Shown here: piece by piece, positions 7,789-15,594 of the stretch
Position numbering within the stretch: position 1 is the stretch's first letter
Layout: each line of letters begins with the position of its first letter
DNA from: Rhodospirillales bacterium
GTDB lineage: Bacteria > Pseudomonadota > Alphaproteobacteria > Acetobacterales > Acetobacteraceae
Length of the DNA stretch: 15,594 nucleotides
NCBI GenBank assembly: GCA_018971455.1
Contig: JAGXAV010000009.1
Location: forward strand, 1 to 15,594
Direction of reading: 5' to 3'
Notes under the pieces: model-generated
The model's input: the letters and a program-made list of their open reading frames with translations, nothing else
What the model was told of the DNA's origin: nothing
Database searches by the model: none
Made by a program: the position numbers and the translations under genes

Positions 7789-8610
7789 TCAGGCCGCGGC
7801 CATTTCCCGTGCGTAGACGCCGCGCTCGCCGGAGACGGTGGCAAAACGGTCGGTGAGGCCGAGGACGGTTTCGGCGGCGCCGAGATAGAGCAGGGCATCC
7901 GGCGTCATCTGCCGGGCGATCGCTTCCAGCACCCGGGTCTTGGTGGGCTGGTCGAAATAGATCAGCACGTTGCGGCAGAACACCAGGTCGAACTGACCGA
8001 GCGCGCGCAGCTCGCCGAGGAGATTCCACTCGCGGAACGACACCATGGCCCGGAGCGCCTCGGCGATGCGCCAGTTGGTGCCCTCCTTGCGGAAATACCT
8101 CACCAGATGCTGCATCGACAGGCCACGCTGCACCTCGAACTGCGTGTAGAGCCCCTCGCGCGCGCGGGCGAGCTGCTCGCGGGCGATGTCGGTGCCGACG
8201 ATCTCGACGTCGCGCCCGCCGAGCAGGGCGCGATGTTCGGCGATGATGATGGCCAGCGAGTAAGCCTCCTGCCCGGTGCTCGCGGCGGCCGACCAGATGC
8301 GCAGCCGCGCCGCCGCCGGGCGTGCCGCCACCAGCCGCGCGAGCGCCTGATGGCGGACATGAGCGAAGGGCTTGTCGTCGCGAAAGAAGAAGCTTTCATT
8401 GGTGGTCATCGCCTCGACGATGGCGCGCTCGAGGGGGGCGGTGCCGGGTTCGCGCAGGCGGCCAGCCAGCGCGTCGAGGTCGCGCAGTCCGTGCTGCTTG
8501 AGAATGGGCGCGAGGCGGGTTTCGAGCAGGTACGTCTTGTCCGGTCCGATCGCCAGGCCGGAGCCTCGGTGGAGCAGCCCGGCGAAGGTCTCGAAGCTCT
8601 GCGGTGTCAT
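7789..8610 (-). CDS. cheR: Chemoreceptor glutamate methyltransferase CheR
   Basis: Transfers methyl groups from S-adenosylmethionine to glutamates of chemoreceptors during adaptation. The 273-residue protein has the all-helical N-terminal domain, with TTNESFFFRD (69-78) leading into the catalytic domain. The SAM-binding motif is WSAAASTGQEAYSLA (106-120), then IVGTDIAREQLARAREGLY (137-155) and FDLVFCRNVLIYFD (207-220), all standard CheR blocks. No TPR or pentapeptide-tethering extension is present. The start ATG overlaps the cheB stop (ATGA, 8607-8610), so translation is probably coupled. It is the last gene of the che operon and ends 49 nt from the convergent ugd stop. Confidence 0.95.
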   Translation of the reverse strand: MTPQSFETFAGLLHRGSGLAIGPDKTYLLETRLAPILKQHGLRDLDALAGRLREPGTAPLERAIVEAMTTNESFFFRDDKPFAHVRHQALARLVAARPAAARLRIWSAAASTGQEAYSLAIIIAEHRALLGGRDVEIVGTDIAREQLARAREGLYTQFEVQRGLSMQHLVRYFRKEGTNWRIAEALRAMVSFREWNLLGELRALGQFDLVFCRNVLIYFDQPTKTRVLEAIARQMTPDALLYLGAAETVLGLTDRFATVSGERGVYAREMAAA

Positions 8611-9689
8611 GCGCGCGGCATGCCGAGCAGGGTGCGCACCTTGCCGGCCAGGGCCGGCAGCGGGAGCACGTCATGGCACAGGCCCGCCTGGGCGATGGCG
8701 CCCGGCATGCCCCAGACCACGCTGGTTGCCTCGTCCTGCGCCAGCGCCGTGCCGCCGCCGGCCACCAGCGCGCGCGTGCCGGCCAGCCCGTCATGCCCCA
8801 TGCCGGTCAGCATCACCATGAGCACCCGGCCGCCACAGCAGGCGGTGGCGCTGCGCAGCATCGGATCGACCGCCGGGCGGCAGAAATTCTCCGGCGGATC
8901 TGCGGTCACGCGCGCCCGGAGGGCGCCTGGCCCGCCCTCGATCAGCAAATGGCGGTCGCCCGGCGCCAGGGTGATGTGGCCGGCCTGCAACGCCGCCCCG
9001 TCGCTGGCCTCGGCGCAGGGCATGCCGCCCAGCCGGGTCAGATGGGCGGCGAGGATCGGGGTGAAGCTGGCCGGCATGTGCTGCGTCAGCACCACCGGCA
9101 GGGGCACGGCGGGACCGAGGCCCTGGATCAGCGTGAACAGCGCCTGCGGCCCACCGGTGGAGCTGCCGATGGCGAGCAGGAGCGGGGCCTGGCGGGCTGC
9201 CGGCCGCAGGGCGGGACCGCCGCGCCCGGGCAGCGCCGCCGGGCGCCGCAGCCGGGCCAGCCCTTTGACCTTCGCGAGCAGCTCCTGGCGGAAGCTGTCA
9301 TCGGCGATGGCCGCCGTCGCCGGCTTGGGCACGTAATCCGCGGCCCCCAGCCGCAGGGCCTGCAGGGCGATGTCGGCACCGCGGTTGGTCAGCGTGCTGG
9401 CCATGATGACGCGCAGCGCGGGATCGGCGCGCAGCAGCAGCGGCAGGGCCGCGATGCCGTCCAGCACCGGCATTTCGATGTCGAGCACGACGACATCGAT
9501 GGTGCCGGGCCGGCGAGCGATCTCCTCGATCGCCTGCTGGCCATTGGCGGTGCGCGCCACGACGCGGATTTGCGGATCAGCCTCCAGCATCCGGGCGAGG
9601 GCGGCGCGGATCACCGCCGAATCGTCGCAGATCATGACGCGCGCCGGGTCTCGCAGCGCCGGCGCCGCCACCGCCATGGCGGCACTCAC
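8607..9689 (-). CDS. cheB: Chemoreceptor methylesterase/deamidase CheB
   Basis: Removes receptor methyl groups and is activated by phosphorylation from CheA. The 360-residue protein has an N-terminal receiver domain (about 16-125) with D22 and D23 in MICDDSAV, phospho-acceptor D70 in VVLDIEMPVLDG and K122 in VPKPA. A short linker of about 40 residues leads to the esterase domain (about 168-355). The catalytic triad is complete: S177 in GSSTGG, H204 in TQHMP and D300 in TGMGHDG. The GTG start at 9689 overlaps the cheY stop (GTGA, 9686-9689), which favours it; an in-frame ATG at 9677 would remove only four residues. The stop overlaps the cheR start. Confidence 0.95.
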   Translation of the reverse strand: MSAAMAVAAPALRDPARVMICDDSAVIRAALARMLEADPQIRVVARTANGQQAIEEIARRPGTIDVVVLDIEMPVLDGIAALPLLLRADPALRVIMASTLTNRGADIALQALRLGAADYVPKPATAAIADDSFRQELLAKVKGLARLRRPAALPGRGGPALRPAARQAPLLLAIGSSTGGPQALFTLIQGLGPAVPLPVVLTQHMPASFTPILAAHLTRLGGMPCAEASDGAALQAGHITLAPGDRHLLIEGGPGALRARVTADPPENFCRPAVDPMLRSATACCGGRVLMVMLTGMGHDGLAGTRALVAGGGTALAQDEATSVVWGMPGAIAQAGLCHDVLPLPALAGKVRTLLGMPRA

Positions 9690-10063
9690 AGCAATCCGAC
9701 CTGTTCGAGCTTGCCGAGCAGGATCGCCTCGTCGAACGGCTTCATGATGAATTCCTGCGCGCCGAAGGCGATCGCCTGCTCGATGAAGCTGATGTCGTTC
9801 TCAGTTGTGCAGAACAGAACGGGCGGGCGGTCCGGCCCGAACTCGCGGCGCAACGCCTTGAGGAATTCGATGCCGTTCATCACCGGCATGTTCCAGTCGA
9901 GCAGCACGCAGCCCGGCAGGTGGCGCCGGCAGCAGACAAGGGCGACGCTGCCATCCTCGGCTTCCTCGACATTGAAGCCGCAGCCTTCGAGAATGCGGCG
10001 TGCCACCTTGCGCACCACCCGGCTGTCATCGACGACGAGGCACGTCCGAACGGCTTCGTTCAT
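9686..10063 (-). CDS. cheY: Single-domain response regulator CheY
   Basis: A diffusible receiver phosphorylated by CheA, presumed to act on the flagellar switch. The 125-residue protein is one receiver domain: acidic pair D12 and D13 in LVVDDSRVVR, phospho-acceptor D56 in VLLDWNMPVMNG, T86/T87 in LFCTTEND and K108 in EFIMKPFD. LLDWNMPVMNGIEFLKALR is typical of chemotaxis CheY in Alphaproteobacteria. A GAGGGGG ribosome-binding site overlaps the cheW stop, 10 nt before the ATG. Because the operon's CheA also carries a receiver domain, this protein may compete with it for phosphate. A role in motor control is inferred from context; no flagellar gene is in the window. Confidence 0.94.
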   Translation of the reverse strand: MNEAVRTCLVVDDSRVVRKVARRILEGCGFNVEEAEDGSVALVCCRRHLPGCVLLDWNMPVMNGIEFLKALRREFGPDRPPVLFCTTENDISFIEQAIAFGAQEFIMKPFDEAILLGKLEQVGLL

Positions 10064-10073
10064 GCCTGCCCCC

Positions 10074-10564
10074 TCACGCCTCGGCCGACAGGGCCAGCAG
10101 CCGCGCGATATCGAGCACCACCAGCAACCGCCCCTGCAGCCGGTAGATGCCGGCGCTGTAGGCGGCCCAGTTGGCCGGCAATGTCGCCGGGTTGGGCTCG
10201 AAGGCGCTGGTCGGCAGGTTCAGCACTTCACTGACCTGATCGACCAGCAGCGCGTAGAGTTCCCCTCCCTGCTCCGCCACCACCGACATGCGCGCGTCAC
10301 CCGCCGGCGCATCGGCCAGCCGCAGACGCCGGCGCAGATCGATCGCGGTGACGATGCGGCCGCGCAGATTGAGGCTGCCCGCCACCTCGCGCGGCGCCAG
10401 CGGAATTCGCGTGATGGCCTGCTCGGCCAGGATATCGCGCACGCCGAGAACCGGAATGCCGCAAAGCTGATCGGCCACGCTCAGCGTCACGAAAGCCTGC
10501 TCGGTATCGCCGGCCGTCTCGCGCGACAGCATGGCCAGCCCCGCCCCCATGCCCATCTCGTCCC

Positions 10565-10568
<4 letters not shown>
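10074..10568 (-). CDS. cheW: Chemotaxis coupling protein CheW
   Basis: Scaffold that links chemoreceptors to CheA in the membrane-associated signalling array. The 164-residue protein is a single CheW domain (about 24-160): QAFVTLSVADQLCGIPVLGV, ILAEQAITRIPLAP (47-60), the core SLNLRGRIVTAIDLRRRL (65-82), LYALLVDQVSEVLNLP (104-119) and a closing LQGRLLVVLDIARLL. The ATG at 10568 is chosen because it overlaps the cheA stop (ATGA, 10565-10568); an open in-frame extension to 10604 lies inside cheA. No strong ribosome-binding site precedes it, so re-initiation after cheA is likely. Confidence 0.94.
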
Positions 10569-13162
<2,594 letters not shown>

Positions 13163-13351
13163 CGCCACTCCTCGGCCCCCAACCATGGCCCCCCGGCGAG
13201 GCGCCCCTGGGCGAGTGTGCGGTGCGAGGGCGAACAAACGGTAAATGCGGCGCGGGAATGCCCGCCGCCGTGGGAGCGGCGGTTCCGTGGGCCGATTCCC
13301 CCGGCGCCCGCGGGGCGCTGATCGCGAGGATGGGGCGCCAGAATCGGGCCG
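13163..13351. promoter_or_regulatory. 189-nt chpT-cheA intergenic region with two hairpins and an AT-rich patch
   Basis: No gene is visible. Downstream of the chpT stop lie GCGCCC (13304-13309) and GGGCGC (13313-13318), a perfect 6-bp stem with a 3-nt loop, then CCGCCG (13265-13270) and CGGCGG (13277-13282) with a 6-nt loop. Neither is followed by a T-run. About 70 nt before cheA the only AT-rich patch (minus strand TTTACCGTTTGTTCG, 13245-13231) has a TTTA-N7-TTCG layout that loosely resembles the CtrA half-site pair TTAA-N7-TTAA (5 of 8). This suggests a separate cheA promoter, but it is a weak match made by eye. Confidence 0.35.
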
Positions 13352-14017
13352 CTAGCCGTCGATCGGCTGCATCAGCAGCGGCGGCGCGGGCTCCGCGGAG
13401 CCGGCCATCAGCAAGGACAGGCGGAAGCCGCCCGCGGCCGCGATGAGGGCGGTCAGCGGCGCCTGCAGGCCGCGCACGCTGCGGACGCCGTCACCCTCGC
13501 CGATCATCGCCCAGGCGCGTGCCGGCTCGGCCAGCAGACCGGCCAGGCCGACAGGCCAGGCGGCCCGCGCGCCCTCGATCTGCACCACCACCTCGCGCGC
13601 CGGCTCGCCGCTGAGCCGCACCACGCCGCCGGCCGGCAGGCTCTCGCCCGCCAGCATCAGCAGATTGAGAACGAGCCGCCCGCCATCGGCGCTGAACCGC
13701 CCCGCCGGCGCCAATCCCGACAGATCGACCGTGAGTTTCCCGCGATCGCCCACCGCCTCGCTCAGGGCACGCAGGTCGGCCACGCCGAGGGCGGCCCCCG
13801 CCCCGCCCCAGGCGGCGCGCACCAGCCGCAGCCGCCGGCCCAGCGCCATCGCCACGTCGTTGGCCAGCGGCAACGCCTCCGTGGCGCAGGAGGGGTCTTC
13901 CGTGACCATTTCGAGGGTGTTCATCAGCGCGCCCAGCGGGCCGCTCAGATCATGGCAGAGCCGCGCGGCCATCAGCTCGGCCAGGCGCAGTCGATCGTCA
14001 CCCAGCCTGTCTCGCAT
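13352..14017 (-). CDS. ChpT-like histidine phosphotransferase
   Basis: A 221-residue protein of the alphaproteobacterial ChpT family (degenerate histidine-kinase fold, no ATP hydrolysis). In Caulobacter ChpT passes phosphate from CckA to CtrA and CpdR. The N-terminal dimerisation helix carries MAARLCHDLSGPLGALMNTL, with phospho-accepting H22 followed by D23. The helical hairpin continues with LANDVAMALGRRLRLVRAAWG (about 51-71). The C-terminal ATPase-like part has FSADGGRLVLNLLMLAGESLP (about 108-128) and lacks clear N, G1 and G2 nucleotide motifs, as expected for the family. The start is chosen at ATG 14017 by position relative to the H-box; a GTG at 14026 is an alternative. It heads the che operon 189 nt before cheA, so it may be the main copy or a paralog dedicated to chemotaxis. 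Confidence 0.82.
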   Translation of the reverse strand: MRDRLGDDRLRLAELMAARLCHDLSGPLGALMNTLEMVTEDPSCATEALPLANDVAMALGRRLRLVRAAWGGAGAALGVADLRALSEAVGDRGKLTVDLSGLAPAGRFSADGGRLVLNLLMLAGESLPAGGVVRLSGEPAREVVVQIEGARAAWPVGLAGLLAEPARAWAMIGEGDGVRSVRGLQAPLTALIAAAGGFRLSLLMAGSAEPAPPLLMQPIDG

Positions 14018-14209
14018 GTCGATCACGCCTTGCTTCGATGAATCCCGCACCAGGCTCCGCGGGGCCGCCGCCATCGCCGAAGGATTCACGTTTGAATTAC
14101 GACGCATTGCCCGCGCAAGTCGAGAAGTTGCGCGGGCGCCCGCCCGGCCGCACATAAAGGAACGCCGCGCCCGGCGCGCGGCATTGCGGACCAGCCCGCA
14201 GGAGCGCGC
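14018..14209. promoter_or_regulatory. Divergent promoter region of chpT-like and DUF3553 genes
   Basis: 192 bp without a gene, carrying start signals for both sides. It contains a perfect 10-bp inverted repeat, GCCCGCGCAA (14109-14118) and TTGCGCGGGC (14128-14137), with a 9-nt centre. A second, GCCGCGC (14164-14170) and GCGCGGC (14176-14182), with a 5-nt loop, lies in the leader of the DUF3553 gene. AT-rich patches at 14091-14099 and 14152-14158 (ACATAAA) are the only plausible -10 regions; I see no convincing -35 partners. The first repeat could bind a regulator of both genes. Confidence 0.4.
14109..14137. repeat. Perfect 10-bp inverted repeat, 9-nt spacer
   Basis: GCCCGCGCAA at 14109-14118 is the exact reverse complement of TTGCGCGGGC at 14128-14137. 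In position it lies between the divergent chpT-like and DUF3553 genes, about 90 nt from the first start and 70 nt from the second. The half-site spacing would suit a dimeric DNA-binding protein on one DNA face. It could also fold as an RNA hairpin if transcribed, but it has no following T-run on either strand. Confidence 0.6.
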
Positions 14210-14416
14210 ATGACCCTTCCCCCCGAGCCCGGCCGGCCCGCCAGGGCGCTGCTCGAACCCGGCCAATGGGTGCGCCACCCCGGCCGTCCGGACTGGGGCG
14301 CGGGCCAGGTGCAGTCCGTCGTCGGCGCGCGCGTGACGGTCAATTTCGAGCATGCCGGCAAGGTGCTCATGGACCTGCGGGCCGCCCCGCTGGAGCCGCT
14401 GCCGCCGGAGCGGTAG
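14210..14416 (+). CDS. DUF3553 family small protein
   Basis: A 68-residue protein. Its centre matches the DUF3553 domain found as short stand-alone proteins in Alphaproteobacteria and at the C-terminus of some UvrD/PcrA-type helicases. Visible signature: LEPGQWVRHPGRPDWGAGQV (15-34) followed by QSVVGARVTVNFEHAGKVLMDL. The fold is expected to be a small beta-barrel-like domain for nucleic-acid or protein contact; the function is unknown. AGGAG lies 6 nt before the ATG, so the start is well supported. It diverges from the chpT-like gene and is followed by moaA after 93 nt. The N-terminal 14 residues are Pro-rich and not part of the domain. Confidence 0.87.
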   Translation: MTLPPEPGRPARALLEPGQWVRHPGRPDWGAGQVQSVVGARVTVNFEHAGKVLMDLRAAPLEPLPPER

Positions 14417-14426
14417 CCGCGCCGGC

Positions 14427-14453
14427 CCGCCGCGCCTTGCGCTTGGGCGGCGG
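14427..14453. terminator. 7-bp hairpin between DUF3553 gene and moaA
   Basis: CCGCCGC (14427-14433) pairs perfectly with GCGGCGG (14447-14453) across a 13-nt loop, starting 11 nt after the DUF3553 stop. It is followed by AAGGG rather than a T-run, so it is at best a weak or Rho-assisted terminator. The rest of the 93-nt gap holds the moaA start region and no further feature. Confidence 0.3.
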
Positions 14454-14509
14454 AAGGGCAACATAGGCGTTCTATCCGGATGCGTATGACCCGGGGGAAG
14501 CAAGGTGCG

Positions 14510-15594
14510 ATGATCGACCCGTTCGGCCGGGCCATTACCTATCTGCGGGTCTCCGTCACGGATCGCTGCGACCTGCGCTGCGCCTATTGCATGGCCGAGG
14601 ACATGACCTTCCTGCCGAAGGCGGAGATCCTGTCGCTCGAGGAGCTGGAGCGTCTCTGCGCGGCCTTCATCCGCCTCGGAACCACCAAGATCCGCATCAC
14701 CGGCGGCGAGCCGCTGGTCCGGCGCGACGTGACCACGCTGTTCGCCCGCCTGGGCGCCCGCCTGGGCCATGGGCTCGAGGAACTGACACTGACCTCGAAC
14801 GGCACCCAGCTTGCCCGCCACGCCGCCGCGCTGCGGGCCGCCGGGGTGCGCCGCGTCAATGTCAGCCTCGATACGCTCGACCCGGCCACCTTCACCGCGC
14901 TGACCCGCTGGGGCCGCATCGAGAAGACGCTGGACGGCATTTTCGCCGCCAAGGCGGCGGGCCTGGCCGTGAAGATCAACGCCGTGGCCCTCAAGGGCGT
15001 CAACGAGGACAGCATCGACGGCATGATCGCCTGGTGCGGCGAGCACGGCTTCGATCTCTGCCTGATCGAGACCATGCCGCTCGGCGAGATCGACGGCGAG
15101 CGGGCCGACCAGTACCTGCCGCTCTCCGTGGTTCGCGCGCGGCTGCGCAAACGCTGGACGCTGCAGGAGAGCGACTACCGCACCGGCGGCCCGGCGCGCT
15201 ACTACACGCTCGCCGAGACCGGGCGGCGGATCGGCTTCATCACGCCGATGACCCATAATTTCTGCGAAAGCTGCAATCGCGTGCGGCTGACCTGCACCGG
15301 CACGCTCTTTATGTGCCTGGGCCAGGAAGACGCCGCCGATTTCCGCGGCCTGCTGCGCGCCGGCGCCGATGACGACGCGCTCGACGCGGCAATCCGCGCC
15401 GCCATTGCCCGCAAGCCCAAGGGCCATGATTTCATCATCGATCGCCGCCAGACCGGCTCGCCTATCACCGAACGCACCCGCGATGCCGGGAAATGCAGGC
15501 TGCCCCGGGTGCCCACGCCGCGCAGCGCCTCGACCTCCAGCTGGCCGCCATGGGCCTGCATCAGCGCCCGGGCGAGCACCAGCCGAAGGCCCAG
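14510..15594 (+). CDS. moaA: GTP 3',8-cyclase MoaA, aberrant C-terminus, no stop in window
   Basis: A radical-SAM enzyme that converts GTP to 3',8-cyclo-GTP, the first step of molybdenum cofactor synthesis. With ATG 14510, C20, C24 and C27 in [11 protein letters not shown] hold the SAM [4Fe-4S] cluster. [10 protein letters not shown] (64-73) and VNVSLDTLD (116-124) are standard. C252, C255 and C269 in [11 protein letters not shown] and LFMCLG hold the second cluster. Homology runs to [12 protein letters not shown] (about 302-313). After about 15450 the expected tail, about 15 residues ending in the conserved Gly-Gly, is missing. The frame instead runs on, open to the window edge, through sequence that on the other strand encodes a histidine kinase. 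In-frame ATGs at 14480 and 14486 are alternative starts; 14510 has AAGG 4 nt upstream. The Gly-Gly tail is needed for activity in studied MoaA, so this copy may be inactive. Confidence 0.85.
   Translation, partial: MIDPFGRAITYLRVSVTDRCDLRCAYCMAEDMTFLPKAEILSLEELERLCAAFIRLGTTKIRITGGEPLVRRDVTTLFARLGARLGHGLEELTLTSNGTQLARHAAALRAAGVRRVNVSLDTLDPATFTALTRWGRIEKTLDGIFAAKAAGLAVKINAVALKGVNEDSIDGMIAWCGEHGFDLCLIETMPLGEIDGERADQYLPLSVVRARLRKRWTLQESDYRTGGPARYYTLAETGRRIGFITPMTHNFCESCNRVRLTCTGTLFMCLGQEDAADFRGLLRAGADDDALDAAIRAAIARKPKGHDFIIDRRQTGSPITERTRDAGKCRLPRVPTPRSASTSSWPPWACISARASTSRRP
15481..15594 (-). CDS. C-terminal end of a sensor histidine kinase (partial, no native stop)
   Basis: On the minus strand, reading inward from the window edge, the frame gives [20 protein letters not shown] and then [18 protein letters not shown]. 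This is the G2-box helix and final strands of a HATPase_c domain, the end of a two-component sensor kinase. Only about 38 residues are visible. A kinase normally stops within a few residues of this last strand. Here the frame continues for about 90 more codons antisense to moaA and stops only at 15202. A tandem TGA-TAG lies one base out of frame at 15467-15462, so a single-base shift would give a normal end. Kinase class and ligand cannot be judged. This is homology by pattern, not a complete gene. Confidence 0.6.

Noticed and set aside
6306..7898. A minus-strand open frame antisense to ugd.
   Set aside because: Ugd is unmistakable on the plus strand; the antisense translation is low-complexity with no family signal.
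14417..14509. Molybdenum-cofactor riboswitch upstream of moaA.
   Set aside because: The 93-nt gap is too short for that riboswitch and shows only one simple hairpin; no conserved aptamer layout is visible.
14018..15427. N-terminal extension of the chpT-like frame upstream through the DUF3553 gene and moaA.
   Set aside because: The upstream part is the antisense of two well-supported genes; the ChpT H-box sits 22 residues from ATG 14017, as expected for the family.

Overview
The window is about 15.6 kb of GC-rich chromosomal DNA from an alphaproteobacterium. The evidence is a ChpT-type histidine phosphotransferase, a small DUF3553 protein, the coaE-dnaQ gene pair and an Alphaproteobacteria-style MoaA. 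Gene content and codon use would suit Rhodospirillales/Acetobacterales, but the order is an inference. I see no tRNA, rRNA, CRISPR array, transposase or phage gene.

Layout. (1) 1-1160, plus strand: the 3' part of coaE overlaps dnaQ by 4 nt. (2) 1176-6298, minus strand: a five-gene envelope or exopolysaccharide set, in transcription order GT4 glycosyltransferase, YdcF/DUF218-like membrane protein, CelD/BioF2-like GNAT protein, second GT4 glycosyltransferase, secreted parallel beta-helix protein. (3) 6423-7739, plus strand: a UDP-glucose 6-dehydrogenase gene diverges from that set across a 124-bp promoter region. (4) 7789-14017, minus strand: a compact chemotaxis operon, in transcription order chpT-like, hybrid cheA, cheW, cheY, cheB, cheR. 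(5) 14210-14416, plus strand: a DUF3553 gene diverging from chpT. (6) 14510 to the end, plus strand: moaA. Its last codons run into sequence that, on the opposite strand, encodes the C-terminus of a sensor histidine kinase. Neither gene keeps a normal end.

How the genes work together. Ugd would supply UDP-glucuronate to the two glycosyltransferases of the neighbouring surface-polysaccharide set. The che operon is a complete cytoplasmic signalling core (kinase, coupling protein, receptor methylation and demethylation enzymes, response regulator) without a receptor in the window. Its CheA lacks a recognisable P2 domain, carries two CheW-like modules and ends in a receiver domain. A ChpT-like phosphotransferase gene heads the operon. 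The che genes are joined by 4-nt stop/start overlaps, so they are probably translationally coupled.

The most unusual spot is the moaA 3' end (about 15449-15490), where two convergent genes seem to be joined tail to tail with both native ends missing. This is either a real rearrangement or an assembly join. No clearly undescribed multi-gene system is visible. The rest is recognisable, with some architectural variation.
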